From contig JBIIIP010000012.1 of assembly GCA_044234625.1 (NCBI GenBank), positions 1 to 43,326 of the forward strand: a stretch of 43,326 nucleotides of DNA, in the 5' to 3' direction. The notes beneath the pieces were generated by a model, which worked only from the letters and a program-made list of their open reading frames with translations, was not told the origin of the DNA and ran no database searches. How positions within the stretch are numbered: the first letter of the stretch is position 1; each line of letters starts with the position of its first letter. This document shows, one piece after another, positions 6,170 through 14,575 of the stretch. The stretch is from CACORA01 sp044234625. Its GTDB lineage: Bacteria > Planctomycetota > Planctomycetia > Pirellulales > UBA1268. The position numbers and the translations under genes are program-made.

Positions 6170-8356
6170 TCACCTGCCGCCGCGGCGCGGCTGACGCTTC
6201 CATTCGAGGCCATGCTTCGCCTCGAGTTGCTGCATCCACGTGCCGAAGGCCTGCGAAAACGACTCCTGTGACACCGCGGCGATCTGCCGCTGGTCGTTCT
6301 TCGCAGCCAGGAACTTCGCCTCCAGATCAGACGTCGGCGGCTCCATGCCCACCACTTGCACCGCATAGCAGATCGTCTGCGGCTCGTTGAAAGCCGCCGC
6401 CCCCTGCTCCGGCTGGAGGGCGAAAACGGCCCGCATCAGGTCCTCGCCCGCCATCACGAGGCCCTCGGGATCGGAGATGAACGGAGCGGTGCCCTGCGGC
6501 ATGGTCCCCTGCGAAAGCCAGGAGAACGGCCCCACCTTCACGGCCTTCAGTCCTTCCTGGCCCGCGACGGTGGCCTCGAGCGACTGCTTCTTCGCCGTGG
6601 CCTCGGCGACGAGGGCCTCGGCCTTCCGGCGGGCCACAGGACGGGCCTCCACGATCTTCCACGCCCGCTCGACCGCCGGCCGCGCCGTCTCGAACGACGG
6701 GGTGAACTCCGGCTTGTCCTCGGTCTTCCACGACAGATACCGATTGCCGGCCACGTCCCGCGAGGTCACCGGCCGCAGCGACGGTGCTCCCGGCCCATAC
6801 ATCTGCTCGAGCCAGTTCCGCTGCCGAAAACCGAAGCGGCTGTTTGCATCGGGCACGAATTCGAAACTGCGGCCAATGTCGCCGGAGGCCACGGCCTCGT
6901 CGGCCGTCACGAGGTCTGATGAGCCAGCCTCCAGCCCCTGCACCTCGGAAATCTTTTGGAAGTCGGGCATCTTGGGCGCGCCGGACTTGTCTTGCCGGGC
7001 CTGCCAGAGCGCGAAATCCTCGGCGTAGGCCGTGAGATCGGCGGCGACGGCGGTGAAGATCGCGTCAATCTCCCGGTTGGCCTGCTCTGCCGCCAGGCGG
7101 TCACGGATCTCATCCTTCACGTTCTCGAGCGGCTCGAGCTTCGGCTCCTCAGCAGGCTTGTCACCGGCCGACGCCTGACCGGCGGCAGCCGCGTCCGTGC
7201 CGTCTCCCGGCTTTTCGGCGGCTGGCTGCTTGAAGGATGCCGGGCGAAACGGTGTGGCAGACGCGTTTCCCTGCTTGTCGCCTTCGGCTGCCGGCTTCTC
7301 CCCGGCCTTGTCGTCGCCCGTCGGCTCGGTCTTGTCATCAGCCTTGTCATCAGCCTTGTCATCAGCCTTGTCATCAGCCTTGTCATCAGCCTTGTCATCA
7401 GCCTTGTCATCAGCCTTGTCATCAGCCTTGTCATCAGCCTTGTCATCAGCCTTGTCGGCACCTTCGTCGGCACCTTCGTCGGCAGGCGGCTTCGGCCGCT
7501 CGCGAAACATGGTCACTTTGTTCTTTTCGTAGAACTCCGCGATCTGCGCGTCGGTGACCTCTTTCTTCGCCTTGTCGAGGAATGGCTCGCGCTTCGCCAC
7601 CAGAAATTCATATTTCACGCGGTGCGGCTCGCGGAACCCCGGATCCGGGCTGCGGGCCACCGGGAGATCGTCCTTGTGCTTTTCGAACAAGGCCCGCAAC
7701 TGCTCGGCCGACGGCTCGGGCACCTCGGCGGCCACGCTTTCCACCACGATCGGCACGGCTTCGATCGTGGCCCGCTGCTCGAGTTGCTTGAAGGCGTCCC
7801 AGCGCCAGCCGGGCGGATCGCCCGAGAAGCCGGTCTGAAACAGGATTAGCATCGTGCGGGCCGCCAGTTCGGTGCGCAGGGCGGAGAAGAGTTCTTGCTG
7901 CGACACGGCCATGGGCCCGAGCCGCAGCCCGGCGATAATGGCGGAGAACTGCTCGGGCCGTACGAGGTTGTTCGTCCAATCGGCGAGAAAGTCGTTGATC
8001 GCCACGTCGCTCACCGTGACGCCATTGCTGGCCGCCTCCTTCGCAAGAAGCATGGCCCGCACCACCTGCTCCTCCGTCTCGGGAAAGAGCGGGAGTTGGC
8101 TGGGGTCACGGCCGGCCTCGACCGCGCTCTCCACCAGAAACCGATTGATCACCGTCCGCATGGCGACGGCCCGCTCCAGATCGGCCTCGCGGAGCGACCC
8201 GTCGCGGAAACTCACCGCGACCGGGTCGGAGGCCGCCGGGCCGCCCCCCATCTGCAGGAACGGCGGGAGGACGAAGAACGCCAGCATGGCGACAATCGCC
8301 ACGAAGACGAGCAGCGAACGCTGGTATTTACGGAAGATGTCGAAGGAGCCGGCCAT
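6170..8356 (-). CDS. PpiD/SurA-like membrane-anchored periplasmic chaperone
   Basis: The 728-aa protein has a short cytoplasmic N-terminus, one membrane segment (LLVFVAIVAMLAFFVLPPF, about 15-33) and a long exported part. This is the topology of PpiD. Residues about 45-240 resemble the SurA N-terminal chaperone domain (ADLERAVAMRTVINRFLVESAVEAG, VSDVAINDFLADW), and FLDKAKKEVTDAQIAEFYEKNK follows. A Lys/Asp-rich linker at about 300-340 is ten exact ADDK repeats encoded by a 12-bp DNA repeat. I could not find a clear parvulin active-site signature, so isomerase activity is not claimed. The C-terminus carries more helical chaperone-like sequence. The gene is divergent from topA, and its stop faces a repeat island. 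Confidence 0.72.
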   Translation of the reverse strand: MAGSFDIFRKYQRSLLVFVAIVAMLAFFVLPPFLQMGGGPAASDPVAVSFRDGSLREADLERAVAMRTVINRFLVESAVEAGRDPSQLPLFPETEEQVVRAMLLAKEAASNGVTVSDVAINDFLADWTNNLVRPEQFSAIIAGLRLGPMAVSQQELFSALRTELAARTMLILFQTGFSGDPPGWRWDAFKQLEQRATIEAVPIVVESVAAEVPEPSAEQLRALFEKHKDDLPVARSPDPGFREPHRVKYEFLVAKREPFLDKAKKEVTDAQIAEFYEKNKVTMFRERPKPPADEGADEGADKADDKADDKADDKADDKADDKADDKADDKADDKADDKADDKTEPTGDDKAGEKPAAEGDKQGNASATPFRPASFKQPAAEKPGDGTDAAAAGQASAGDKPAEEPKLEPLENVKDEIRDRLAAEQANREIDAIFTAVAADLTAYAEDFALWQARQDKSGAPKMPDFQKISEVQGLEAGSSDLVTADEAVASGDIGRSFEFVPDANSRFGFRQRNWLEQMYGPGAPSLRPVTSRDVAGNRYLSWKTEDKPEFTPSFETARPAVERAWKIVEARPVARRKAEALVAEATAKKQSLEATVAGQEGLKAVKVGPFSWLSQGTMPQGTAPFISDPEGLVMAGEDLMRAVFALQPEQGAAAFNEPQTICYAVQVVGMEPPTSDLEAKFLAAKNDQRQIAAVSQESFSQAFGTWMQQLEAKHGLEWKRQPRRGGR
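7334..7453. repeat. Ten exact copies of a 12-bp tandem repeat inside a coding region
   Basis: The unit GTCATCAGCCTT occurs ten times head to tail without change (120 bp). It encodes ADDK on the minus strand. The unit length is a multiple of three, so copy-number change would lengthen or shorten the linker without a frameshift. Confidence 0.97.
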
Positions 8357-8454
8357 GGCACCGCCTGTTCACGCTGCTCGAACGGCGGGACCGCCGAGGC
8401 TTGACAAAGGAAGAGAGGGCAGGGTAACGCTGTCTGACTCGAAACAGGCCGCAG

Positions 8455-8482
8455 ATTGTAGCGCCAGCCCCGGTGGCGCCAA
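8455..8482 (-). promoter_or_regulatory. Possible sigma70 promoter for the PpiD-like gene
   Basis: On the minus strand TTGGCG (8482-8477), a 16-bp spacer and TACAAT (8460-8455) precede the PpiD-like ATG by about 100 bp. The -10 box matches five of six consensus bases. On the plus strand the same gap has TTGACA at 8401-8406 without a good -10 box, so the topA promoter is unclear. Confidence 0.35.
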
Positions 8483-8526
8483 TCCCAGACTCCCAAACGT
8501 GGCACACGGATCCTCCGAGCAATCCA

Positions 8527-11298
8527 ATGGCAAAGAAAGCACAAGCATCGCGACGGCGCGGCTCGGCCAAGGCCGCTTTCGCTGCTGCGGAGGTGCCCAA
8601 GGGGGACTACGAACTGGTGATCGTGGAGAGCCCGGCCAAGGCCAAGACCATCGAAAAATACCTCGGCCCGGGGTTCGTGGTGAAGGCCTCGATCGGCCAC
8701 ATCCGCGATCTTCCCAGCCGCGCACCGAAGGGCTCCAAGCAGCCGGTGCCGGGCGTCGATCTCGACCACGACTTCGCCCCCACCTACGAGGTCGACGACG
8801 ACAAGGCCAAGACGGTCAGCGAGCTGAAGCGGCTCGCCAAGGGGGCCCACGACATCTGGTTCGCCACCGACTTGGACCGGGAAGGCGAGGCGATCGCCTG
8901 GCACCTCACGCAGGTGCTCGGGGTCGACCCGGCGAAAGCCAAGCGGGTGACGTTCGACGCCATCACGAAGTCGGAGGTGCAGCGGGCCTTCCAGGCGCCG
9001 CGGCCGATCAACATGCCCCGGGTCGAGGCCCAGCAGGCCCGCCGCATCGTCGACCGGATCGTGGGGTATCAGGTGTCGCCGATCCTCTGGAAGAAGGTGG
9101 CCTCAGGCCTGAGCGCCGGCCGCGTGCAGAGCGTGGCAGCGCGGATCGTCGCCGAGCGTGAGCAGGAGATCCGCGCCTTCACGCCGGGCGAGTCGTGGGA
9201 GATCACGGCGGCGATGGCCTTCGACACGGAGACGGCGGCCGCGCTCCACGATGAATGGAAGGCGTTCATGAGCCGCCGCGACGACCGCGGCCGGCCGCCG
9301 CTGGTGCGCGACCGGATGGCCTGGCTCGCCGACCACCGCGCGCTGGCCTGCGACCTCGTGGAGGTCGGCGGGAAGCCGCTCAAGATCGAGGCCGACAACC
9401 GTTCCACGGCCGACCTCGCGCCCGCCGTGCGGGCGGCCGCCGAGGCCGCCGGCCTGACCGAAATCAACGTCGCCCGCGAGACCGACGCCGACGCCAAGGG
9501 GCGGGCCCAGAACACGGTGCGGATCTCGGGCCGCCCCGACCCCGCCGCCCGCTACACCGTGGAGACGATCGACGTCACGCGGACCCGCTCCCGGCCGTTT
9601 CCCCCGTTCATCACGAGCACCCTGCAGCAGGCCGCCAGCAGCCGCCTGGGCATGTCGACCGACCGCACGATGCGGGTTGCCCAGCAGCTCTACGAAGGCA
9701 TCGACGTGCCGGGGGAGGGCCGGGTGGGGCTCATCACCTACATGCGGACCGACTCCACCAATCTCTCCCGCGAGGCCATCGAGATGGCCCGCCGCTACCT
9801 CGAGCAGGAGCACGGCAAGGCCTACGTGCCCGAGAAGCCCCGCTTCTATTCCAGCTCCAACGAAAGCGCCCAGGAGGCCCACGAGGCGATCCGGCCCACC
9901 GACGCATCGCGCACGCCCGACCGCCTGGCGGCCGCGCTTTCCGACGAGCAGTTCCGGCTCTACCGCCTGATCTGGCAGAGCTTCGTGGCCTGCCAGGCCA
10001 CCGATGCCGAGTGGGATTCAACGGCAGTGCGGATGCGTCGCACCGACCGCGACACCGGCGCCGTGCTCAAGGCCACCGGCCGGGTGCTGAAGTTCGACGG
10101 GTTCTATGCCGTCAGTGGCGTGCCGCGGGACGACGGCGACCAGGTGCTGCCGGCGTTCGACAAGGGGACTCAACTGGCCCCGTTCGACATCGAGCCGCGA
10201 CAGAAGTTCCAGGCCCCGCCTCCCCGCTACACCGAAGCGACGCTTGTAAAGAAGCTCGAGGAGGAAGGAATCGGCCGCCCCTCGACCTACGCGAGCATCA
10301 TCAACGTGATCGAGAACCGCGGCTACGTGGAGCAGCGCGACCGCCGCTTCTACGCCACGGCCCTCGGTGAGGCCGTGACGGGATTCCTCAAAGACGGCTT
10401 CGAAAACCAGTTCATCGAAATCGGCTACACCCGCGAGATCGAGCGGGAACTCGACCAGGTGGCCCAGGGCACGAAGCGGTGGACGGAGGTGCTCCACGAG
10501 TTTCATGGCGAGCTGAAACCGAAGCTCGAGACCGCCCTCGAGCAAGACCACGTGAAGGGCAAGGGAGAGCCCTCTCCCTACGCCTGCCCGCAGTGTGGCC
10601 GGCGGCTGGAATACCGCCTCGGCAAGAGCGGCCGCTTCCTCTCCTGCAGCGGCTACAACGAGAAGATCCTGGAGCCACCGGCGCCGGCGGCGAAGAAGAC
10701 GGCCGCGGGCAGGAAGCGCAAGCCGGCGAAGCCGAAGGAGGTGCCGGCCTGCACCTTCGCGATGCCGGTCGACCGCGACGGCAAGCCGCGGCAGCCCGAG
10801 CAGATCGATCTTTTGTCGCCGGTGGGCGTGCCGATGGTGAAGCGGACGGGCCGGTTCGGCGACTTCCTCGTGGAAGACAAGCCGCGACCGCCGAAGCCCA
10901 AGGGGAAGGCCGCGGCGGACGCGCCGGCCGAGCCGCCGCCGTTCATCCTCAACCTCGACAAGAAGGGAAACATAAAGTTTCCCTCACCGCCTCCGCTGGT
11001 CACCGACATCGCCTGCCCGAAGTGCGGCGACCTGATGAACCTCCGCGACGGCAAGCGCGGGCCGTGGCTCGGCTGCCGGGCGTTTCCGAAATGCCGGGGC
11101 CGCGAGGCCTTCGGCAAGCTTTCCGAAGCGAAGCAGAAGGAGCTGACGACCGCGCTCCACGCCTTGCTTGCCAAGCAGACGAAGCTCGCGCTCACCCGCC
11201 GCGACGGCACGACCCCCGTGACCGAGGGCACGCCTCTGACCGCCCTGCACATCGAGGGCGGCGTCGCCGAATTGCCCGCCTTCAACGACGGCCGCTGA
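8527..11298 (+). CDS. topA: DNA topoisomerase I (type IA)
   Basis: TopA relaxes negative supercoils by passing one strand through a transient break. The 923-aa product starts with a basic tail, then the TOPRIM domain (YELVIVESPAKAKTIEKYL with Glu34; TDLDREGEA with Asp115, Asp117 and Glu119). The active-site Tyr405 is in GLITYMRTDSTNLS. Further conserved blocks are RRIVDRIVGYQVSPILW, SAGRVQSVAARI and EEGIGRPSTYASI. The C-terminus has one clear four-Cys ribbon starting ACPQCG at about 689 and a last one with ACPKCGDLMNLR and GCRAFPKCRG. Between them lies a degenerate repeat with basic linkers. The start at 8527 begins MAKKAQASRRR; an in-frame ATG at 8473 would add 18 residues of no clear family match. 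Confidence 0.97.
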   Translation: MAKKAQASRRRGSAKAAFAAAEVPKGDYELVIVESPAKAKTIEKYLGPGFVVKASIGHIRDLPSRAPKGSKQPVPGVDLDHDFAPTYEVDDDKAKTVSELKRLAKGAHDIWFATDLDREGEAIAWHLTQVLGVDPAKAKRVTFDAITKSEVQRAFQAPRPINMPRVEAQQARRIVDRIVGYQVSPILWKKVASGLSAGRVQSVAARIVAEREQEIRAFTPGESWEITAAMAFDTETAAALHDEWKAFMSRRDDRGRPPLVRDRMAWLADHRALACDLVEVGGKPLKIEADNRSTADLAPAVRAAAEAAGLTEINVARETDADAKGRAQNTVRISGRPDPAARYTVETIDVTRTRSRPFPPFITSTLQQAASSRLGMSTDRTMRVAQQLYEGIDVPGEGRVGLITYMRTDSTNLSREAIEMARRYLEQEHGKAYVPEKPRFYSSSNESAQEAHEAIRPTDASRTPDRLAAALSDEQFRLYRLIWQSFVACQATDAEWDSTAVRMRRTDRDTGAVLKATGRVLKFDGFYAVSGVPRDDGDQVLPAFDKGTQLAPFDIEPRQKFQAPPPRYTEATLVKKLEEEGIGRPSTYASIINVIENRGYVEQRDRRFYATALGEAVTGFLKDGFENQFIEIGYTREIERELDQVAQGTKRWTEVLHEFHGELKPKLETALEQDHVKGKGEPSPYACPQCGRRLEYRLGKSGRFLSCSGYNEKILEPPAPAAKKTAAGRKRKPAKPKEVPACTFAMPVDRDGKPRQPEQIDLLSPVGVPMVKRTGRFGDFLVEDKPRPPKPKGKAAADAPAEPPPFILNLDKKGNIKFPSPPPLVTDIACPKCGDLMNLRDGKRGPWLGCRAFPKCRGREAFGKLSEAKQKELTTALHALLAKQTKLALTRRDGTTPVTEGTPLTALHIEGGVAELPAFNDGR

Positions 11299-11312
11299 CC
11301 GCCGGACAACCG

Positions 11313-12219
11313 ACGATTTGCCGGGGGGCGACCGGCACGATCGTGGGGGTGGAGAAGCGGACGGTGCCGGCCGGTGAGAGCAAGACGGTGGAGAAGGAGT
11401 TCATCACGCTGCTCACGGCCGACGGGCTGAAGACGCTGGCCCTCGACACGATCACGCGGATCAAACTCGTGGACCCGCGGCTGCAAGGAAGCTTGAGAAG
11501 GCGGTCGCCGTGCTCGCCAAGCACCCGCTTTCGGGCCTGCGGCTCATGAACTCCACGAAGCTCAACCTCATGCAGGGGCCGGTGACCGTGTACGAGGCGG
11601 GGGCCTACGCGGGCGACGCCCGGATCGAGGACATGGCCCCCGGCAGCGAGCGGCTGGTGAGCCACGCGGTGGACCTCGACTGCGAGGTGAACCCCCGCAT
11701 CGAGCAGGCTCCCGAGGAGATCGTGAGCGTGAAGATCGCGAAGGGCACGCTCATCGCCACCCGGAAATACGCCCGCACGAAGGTGTTCGAGATCAGGAAC
11801 TCGAATGAGAAGCCGGTGAAGCCGCTCATCGAGCATCCGGGGCGGGGGGGCTGGAACCTCGTCGATCCCAAAGAGCCGGCCGAGTCGACCCGCGATCGCT
11901 ACCGCTTCGCGGTGGTGGCGGAGCCGGGCAAGCCTGTCAAGCTCGAGGTGGCGGAGGAGATGTCGGGCATGCAGCATGTAGCGCTGACGAACCTCGACGA
12001 CACCATGATCCTGTTCTAATCGCGGGCCAGGGTCACGAGCCCGGCGGTGAAGGAGGCCCTCGGGCAGGTGATCGCGAAGAAGCACGCGGTCGCGGAGATC
12101 GCGCGGGTCAGGGAGGAAAAGGAGCGGGAGATCCAGGTGGTGGAGCAGGAGCAGAACCGGATCCGGCAGAACATGGCCCAGCTCGACCGCACGAACGAGC
12201 TGTATGCGAAGTACGCGGT
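11313..12219 (+). pseudogene. Remnant of a DUF4139-type protein gene
   Basis: Several pieces of one protein are recognisable but cannot be translated as one. Piece one (about 11318-11484) reads GTIVGVEKRTVPAG and LLTADGLKTLALDTITRIKLVDPRL. The frame then shifts and KLEKAVAVLA runs directly into KHPLSGLRLMNSTKLNLMQG. In intact relatives, as I recall them, these two blocks are hundreds of residues apart. The second piece continues YEAGAYAGDARIEDMAPGSERL and FAVVAEPGKPVKLEVAEE up to a TAA at 12017-12019, where relatives carry Tyr. In the same frame after it, VTSPAVKEALGQVIAKK and the coiled coil IRQNMAQLDRTNELYAKYAV follow, and homology stops near 12219. The gene has thus lost its 5' end, an internal block and its 3' end, and carries a frameshift and a nonsense codon. 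It follows topA directly. Confidence 0.8.
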
Positions 12220-12269
12220 ATACTCCTGTGATAACGGAATTGCTGTCTTGGCTCTGGCCCGAGGCCCTC

Positions 12270-12524
12270 ATGGCTGCTTCTTCATGGCCCGTTGATTCCG
12301 GCCTCGTTTTCCCTGATCAGCGAAACGTGATCGCCGACGATGCACGGAGATTCCGGAGCTTGTCCGCCGCCGATCGTTGGCGGGAAATTTTTGCCCTGCG
12401 AAACTGGGGCACGCGGCTCGTGAAGGCATCCACACGGTGTCATTCGATCCGCCAACTCCAGGCTGACGAAGAGTCGCGGTGGCAGGTCATTCAAAGGGAC
12501 CTGTTCGCTCACCATGGCGGATGA
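12270..12524 (+). CDS. 84-aa protein of unknown function, partner of the nucleotidyltransferase
   Basis: I do not recognise this family. The ATG at 12270 has GAGG five bases upstream. The protein is mixed in charge and probably helical, with DDARRFRSLSAADRWREIFAL, NWGTRLVKAS and a C-terminal RWQVIQRDLFAHHGG; there is no signal peptide or membrane segment. Its last 11 bases overlap the start of the next gene, which suggests translational coupling. A small gene just before a stand-alone nucleotidyltransferase is the layout of many toxin-antitoxin or defence pairs, so a partner (antitoxin-like) role is a reasonable guess, but it has neither a HEPN nor a clear helix-turn-helix signature. The pair sits where the DUF4139 remnant ends. 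Confidence 0.6.
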   Translation: MAASSWPVDSGLVFPDQRNVIADDARRFRSLSAADRWREIFALRNWGTRLVKASTRCHSIRQLQADEESRWQVIQRDLFAHHGG

Positions 12525-13116
12525 AGCCCGCAGGCCCTCCGACGCGATCGAAGCCACCTTGACCGACGTCATCGCGGTCTTGGATCAGGCCGGCATCGCC
12601 TACACGTTGATCGGCGGCCTCGCGACGGGGTACCGATCACGGCCGCGGTACACGAAAGACATCGACCTCATTCTCGACATTCCACAGATCGCCCTCCCCT
12701 CCATCCTCGACGCACTCGGCGGCCTGGGCTTCGAGTTCGACAAAAGGCAGGTCATCGAGGAGTTCACGCGGCACCATATGGCCGTGCTCTGGCGAGACGG
12801 AGTGCGTGTGGATTGGCTGAAACCACTTCTGCCTGCCTACCGCCACGTTCTCGATCGGTCCGAGTTGGAGCCTGGACCGACGGGGTCGATTCGCGTGGCG
12901 ACGACAGAAGGCCTGATCCTCCTGAAGCTCTTCGCCTTTCGGCTTCAGGACCAGACCGACGTCGAGGCGCTCGTTGCCGCGAATCGAGATGCGATCGACA
13001 TTGACTGGATTCAAACCGAATGGGAGACGGTTTTCGAGCCGGCCGATCCACGGTGGCAGTGGTTTCTCGCCCTGCTTGCCGCAGACGGAAAAGCCCCCGG
13101 GACGGCGGGCTGCTGA
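12514..13116 (+). CDS. Stand-alone nucleotidyltransferase-fold protein (AbiEii/MNT-like)
   Basis: The 200-aa protein has the polymerase-beta nucleotidyltransferase core. YTLIGGLATGYRSRPR supplies the GG motif, TKDIDLILDI the paired Asp residues, and GVRVDWLKP the third carboxylate (Asp about 107). A helical half (ATTEGLILLKLFAFRLQDQTDVEALVAA) follows, as in DUF6036/AbiEii-type proteins. Members of this superfamily add nucleotides to tRNA or proteins and occur as toxins or as defence genes. The target here is unknown. It overlaps the 84-aa gene by 11 bp and ends 17 bp from the convergent acpS stop. Base composition is somewhat less GC-rich than in topA, which fits a mobile cassette but does not prove it. 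Confidence 0.78.
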   Translation: MADEARRPSDAIEATLTDVIAVLDQAGIAYTLIGGLATGYRSRPRYTKDIDLILDIPQIALPSILDALGGLGFEFDKRQVIEEFTRHHMAVLWRDGVRVDWLKPLLPAYRHVLDRSELEPGPTGSIRVATTEGLILLKLFAFRLQDQTDVEALVAANRDAIDIDWIQTEWETVFEPADPRWQWFLALLAADGKAPGTAGC

Positions 13117-13133
13117 CGACCACGCCGCTGGGG

Positions 13134-13553
13134 TCACAGCCACGGCATGTCGACGGCAAACGTCGGCGGCATCTCGTCGAGCGCCACGGCGTAGGCCGTG
13201 GCGTGCGACCGGCAGTGGGAGATGCTCACGAGCACGCAGCGGATGCCCATCCGCTCGGCGATCTCCAGCGTGCCCCCCTTGATCGCGGCGACGGGGCGTC
13301 CGCCGGCGCCGTTGGTGATCTCGATATCGCGCCAACTGATACCCTTGCGCCAGCCGGTGCCGAGGGCCTTGAGCACGGCCTCCTTCGCCGCCCAGCGGCC
13401 GGCGAAGTGCTGCGTGGCCATGCGGCGGCTGCGGCAATAGTCGATCTCCAGCGACGTATACACGCGGCCCACGAACAGCTCGCCATGCCGCTCGATCATC
13501 TGGGCGATCCGCAGCACCTCCGTGATGTCGGTGCCGATGCCGAGGACGTTCAT
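13134..13553 (-). CDS. acpS: Holo-[acyl-carrier-protein] synthase AcpS
   Basis: AcpS moves the 4'-phosphopantetheine arm of CoA to acyl carrier protein. The 139-aa product begins MNVLGIGTDITEVLRI, with the Mg-binding Asp in GTDI (Asp9). It continues RVYTSLEIDYCRSR and has the second signature FAGRWAAKEAVLKALGTG with its catalytic Glu/Lys. ISHCRSHATAYAVA is the usual C-terminal strand. The sequence ends with about 12 extra residues. The ATG overlaps the trpS stop by 4 bp, so it is the last gene of a pyrD-trpS-acpS unit. Confidence 0.93.
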   Translation of the reverse strand: MNVLGIGTDITEVLRIAQMIERHGELFVGRVYTSLEIDYCRSRRMATQHFAGRWAAKEAVLKALGTGWRKGISWRDIEITNGAGGRPVAAIKGGTLEIAERMGIRCVLVSISHCRSHATAYAVALDEMPPTFAVDMPWL

Positions 13554-14575
13554 GCCGGCCTTCCCCCCGCGGCGGCGGCGAGGCCGCACGCGGCCTTGGC
13601 CCGCGCCAGCACCCGGGCCGCCTGCACCCGCGCCTGGGCCGCTCCGGCGGCCAGGATGGCGGCCACCCGGCCTGGATCGGCGGCCAGGGCGGCCCTCCGC
13701 GCGCGGGCATCGGCGAAGAACGCCGCGGCCGCCTCGACCAGCGCCTTCTTCACCTCGCCGTAGCCGAAGCCGCCGCGGCGATACATCTCCGCCATCCGCT
13801 GCCGGGCGGCCTCGTCGGCCATCAGCGAATACAGGGCGAAGAGGTGGTCGGCATCCGGGTCCTTCGGCTCCTCGACCGGCCGCGAATCGGTGGTGATCCG
13901 CATGATCTTCTTCTTCTGCGCCGCCGGCTCCTCGAAGACCTCGATGGTGTTGTGGTAGCTCTTCGACATCTTCTGCCCATCGGTGCCGGGCACGCGGCCA
14001 CCGCCGGCCACGAGCCGCGGCTTCGGCAGCGTGAACACCTCGCCGTAGAGATGGTTGAACGTGCCGGCCAGATCGCGGCAGACCTCGATGTGCTGCACCT
14101 GGTCTTCCCCCACCGGCACGAGCGTGGCGTCGTAGGCGAGGATGTCGGCGCTCATCAGCACCGGGTAGGCAAAGAGCCCGGCGTCGGCGGCGAGGCCGCG
14201 GGACTTCTTGTCTTTGTAGGCGTGGCACCGCTCCAGCAGGCCCATCGGGCAGACCGTCATCAAGAGCCAGGTGAGCTCCGCCACTTCGGGCACGTCGGAC
14301 TGTACGAAGAGCGTGGCCCGGGCGGGATCGAGGCCGAGTGCGAGCAGGTCGACCGCCGCGTCGTGGACCAGGCCCCGCAGCCGGTCCGGCTCCCGCACGG
14401 TCGTGAGGGCATGCAAGTCGGCGATGAAGTAAAAGGCCTCGCCGGACGACTGCAGCTCGATGTATTGGCGGATGGCCCCGAAATAATTGCCCCAGTGGAA
14501 GCGGCCCGTGGGCTGGATGCCGGAGAGCACGCGGTCGCGCCGGGGCGCCGCGGGGGGCGGGCTGTCAGCGGGCAT
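13550..14575 (-). CDS. trpS: Tryptophanyl-tRNA synthetase
   Basis: TrpS charges tRNA-Trp. The 341-aa class I enzyme has RVLSGIQPTGRFHWGNYFGA at about 15-34, where HWGN takes the place of the HIGH motif. Further on are YFIADLHALTT, LGLDPARATLFVQSDVPE, LMSADILAYDATLVPVGEDQ and the KMSKS loop DGQKMSKSYHN (about 200). The C-terminal anticodon-binding helices end in an Ala/Arg-rich stretch. The gene overlaps pyrD by 11 bp upstream and acpS by 4 bp downstream. Confidence 0.96.
   Translation of the reverse strand: MPADSPPPAAPRRDRVLSGIQPTGRFHWGNYFGAIRQYIELQSSGEAFYFIADLHALTTVREPDRLRGLVHDAAVDLLALGLDPARATLFVQSDVPEVAELTWLLMTVCPMGLLERCHAYKDKKSRGLAADAGLFAYPVLMSADILAYDATLVPVGEDQVQHIEVCRDLAGTFNHLYGEVFTLPKPRLVAGGGRVPGTDGQKMSKSYHNTIEVFEEPAAQKKKIMRITTDSRPVEEPKDPDADHLFALYSLMADEAARQRMAEMYRRGGFGYGEVKKALVEAAAAFFADARARRAALAADPGRVAAILAAGAAQARVQAARVLARAKAACGLAAAAGGRPA

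Noticed and set aside
7334..7453. Possible CRISPR or ncRNA repeat array
   Set aside because: The units are contiguous with no spacers, only 12 bp long and in frame with the chaperone gene, so this is a coding minisatellite.
12196..12224. TATACT at 12219-12224 as promoter of the 84-aa gene
   Set aside because: A good -10 box, but no -35 match at 16-18 bp upstream, and it lies at the end of the DUF4139 remnant. It was left out for lack of support.
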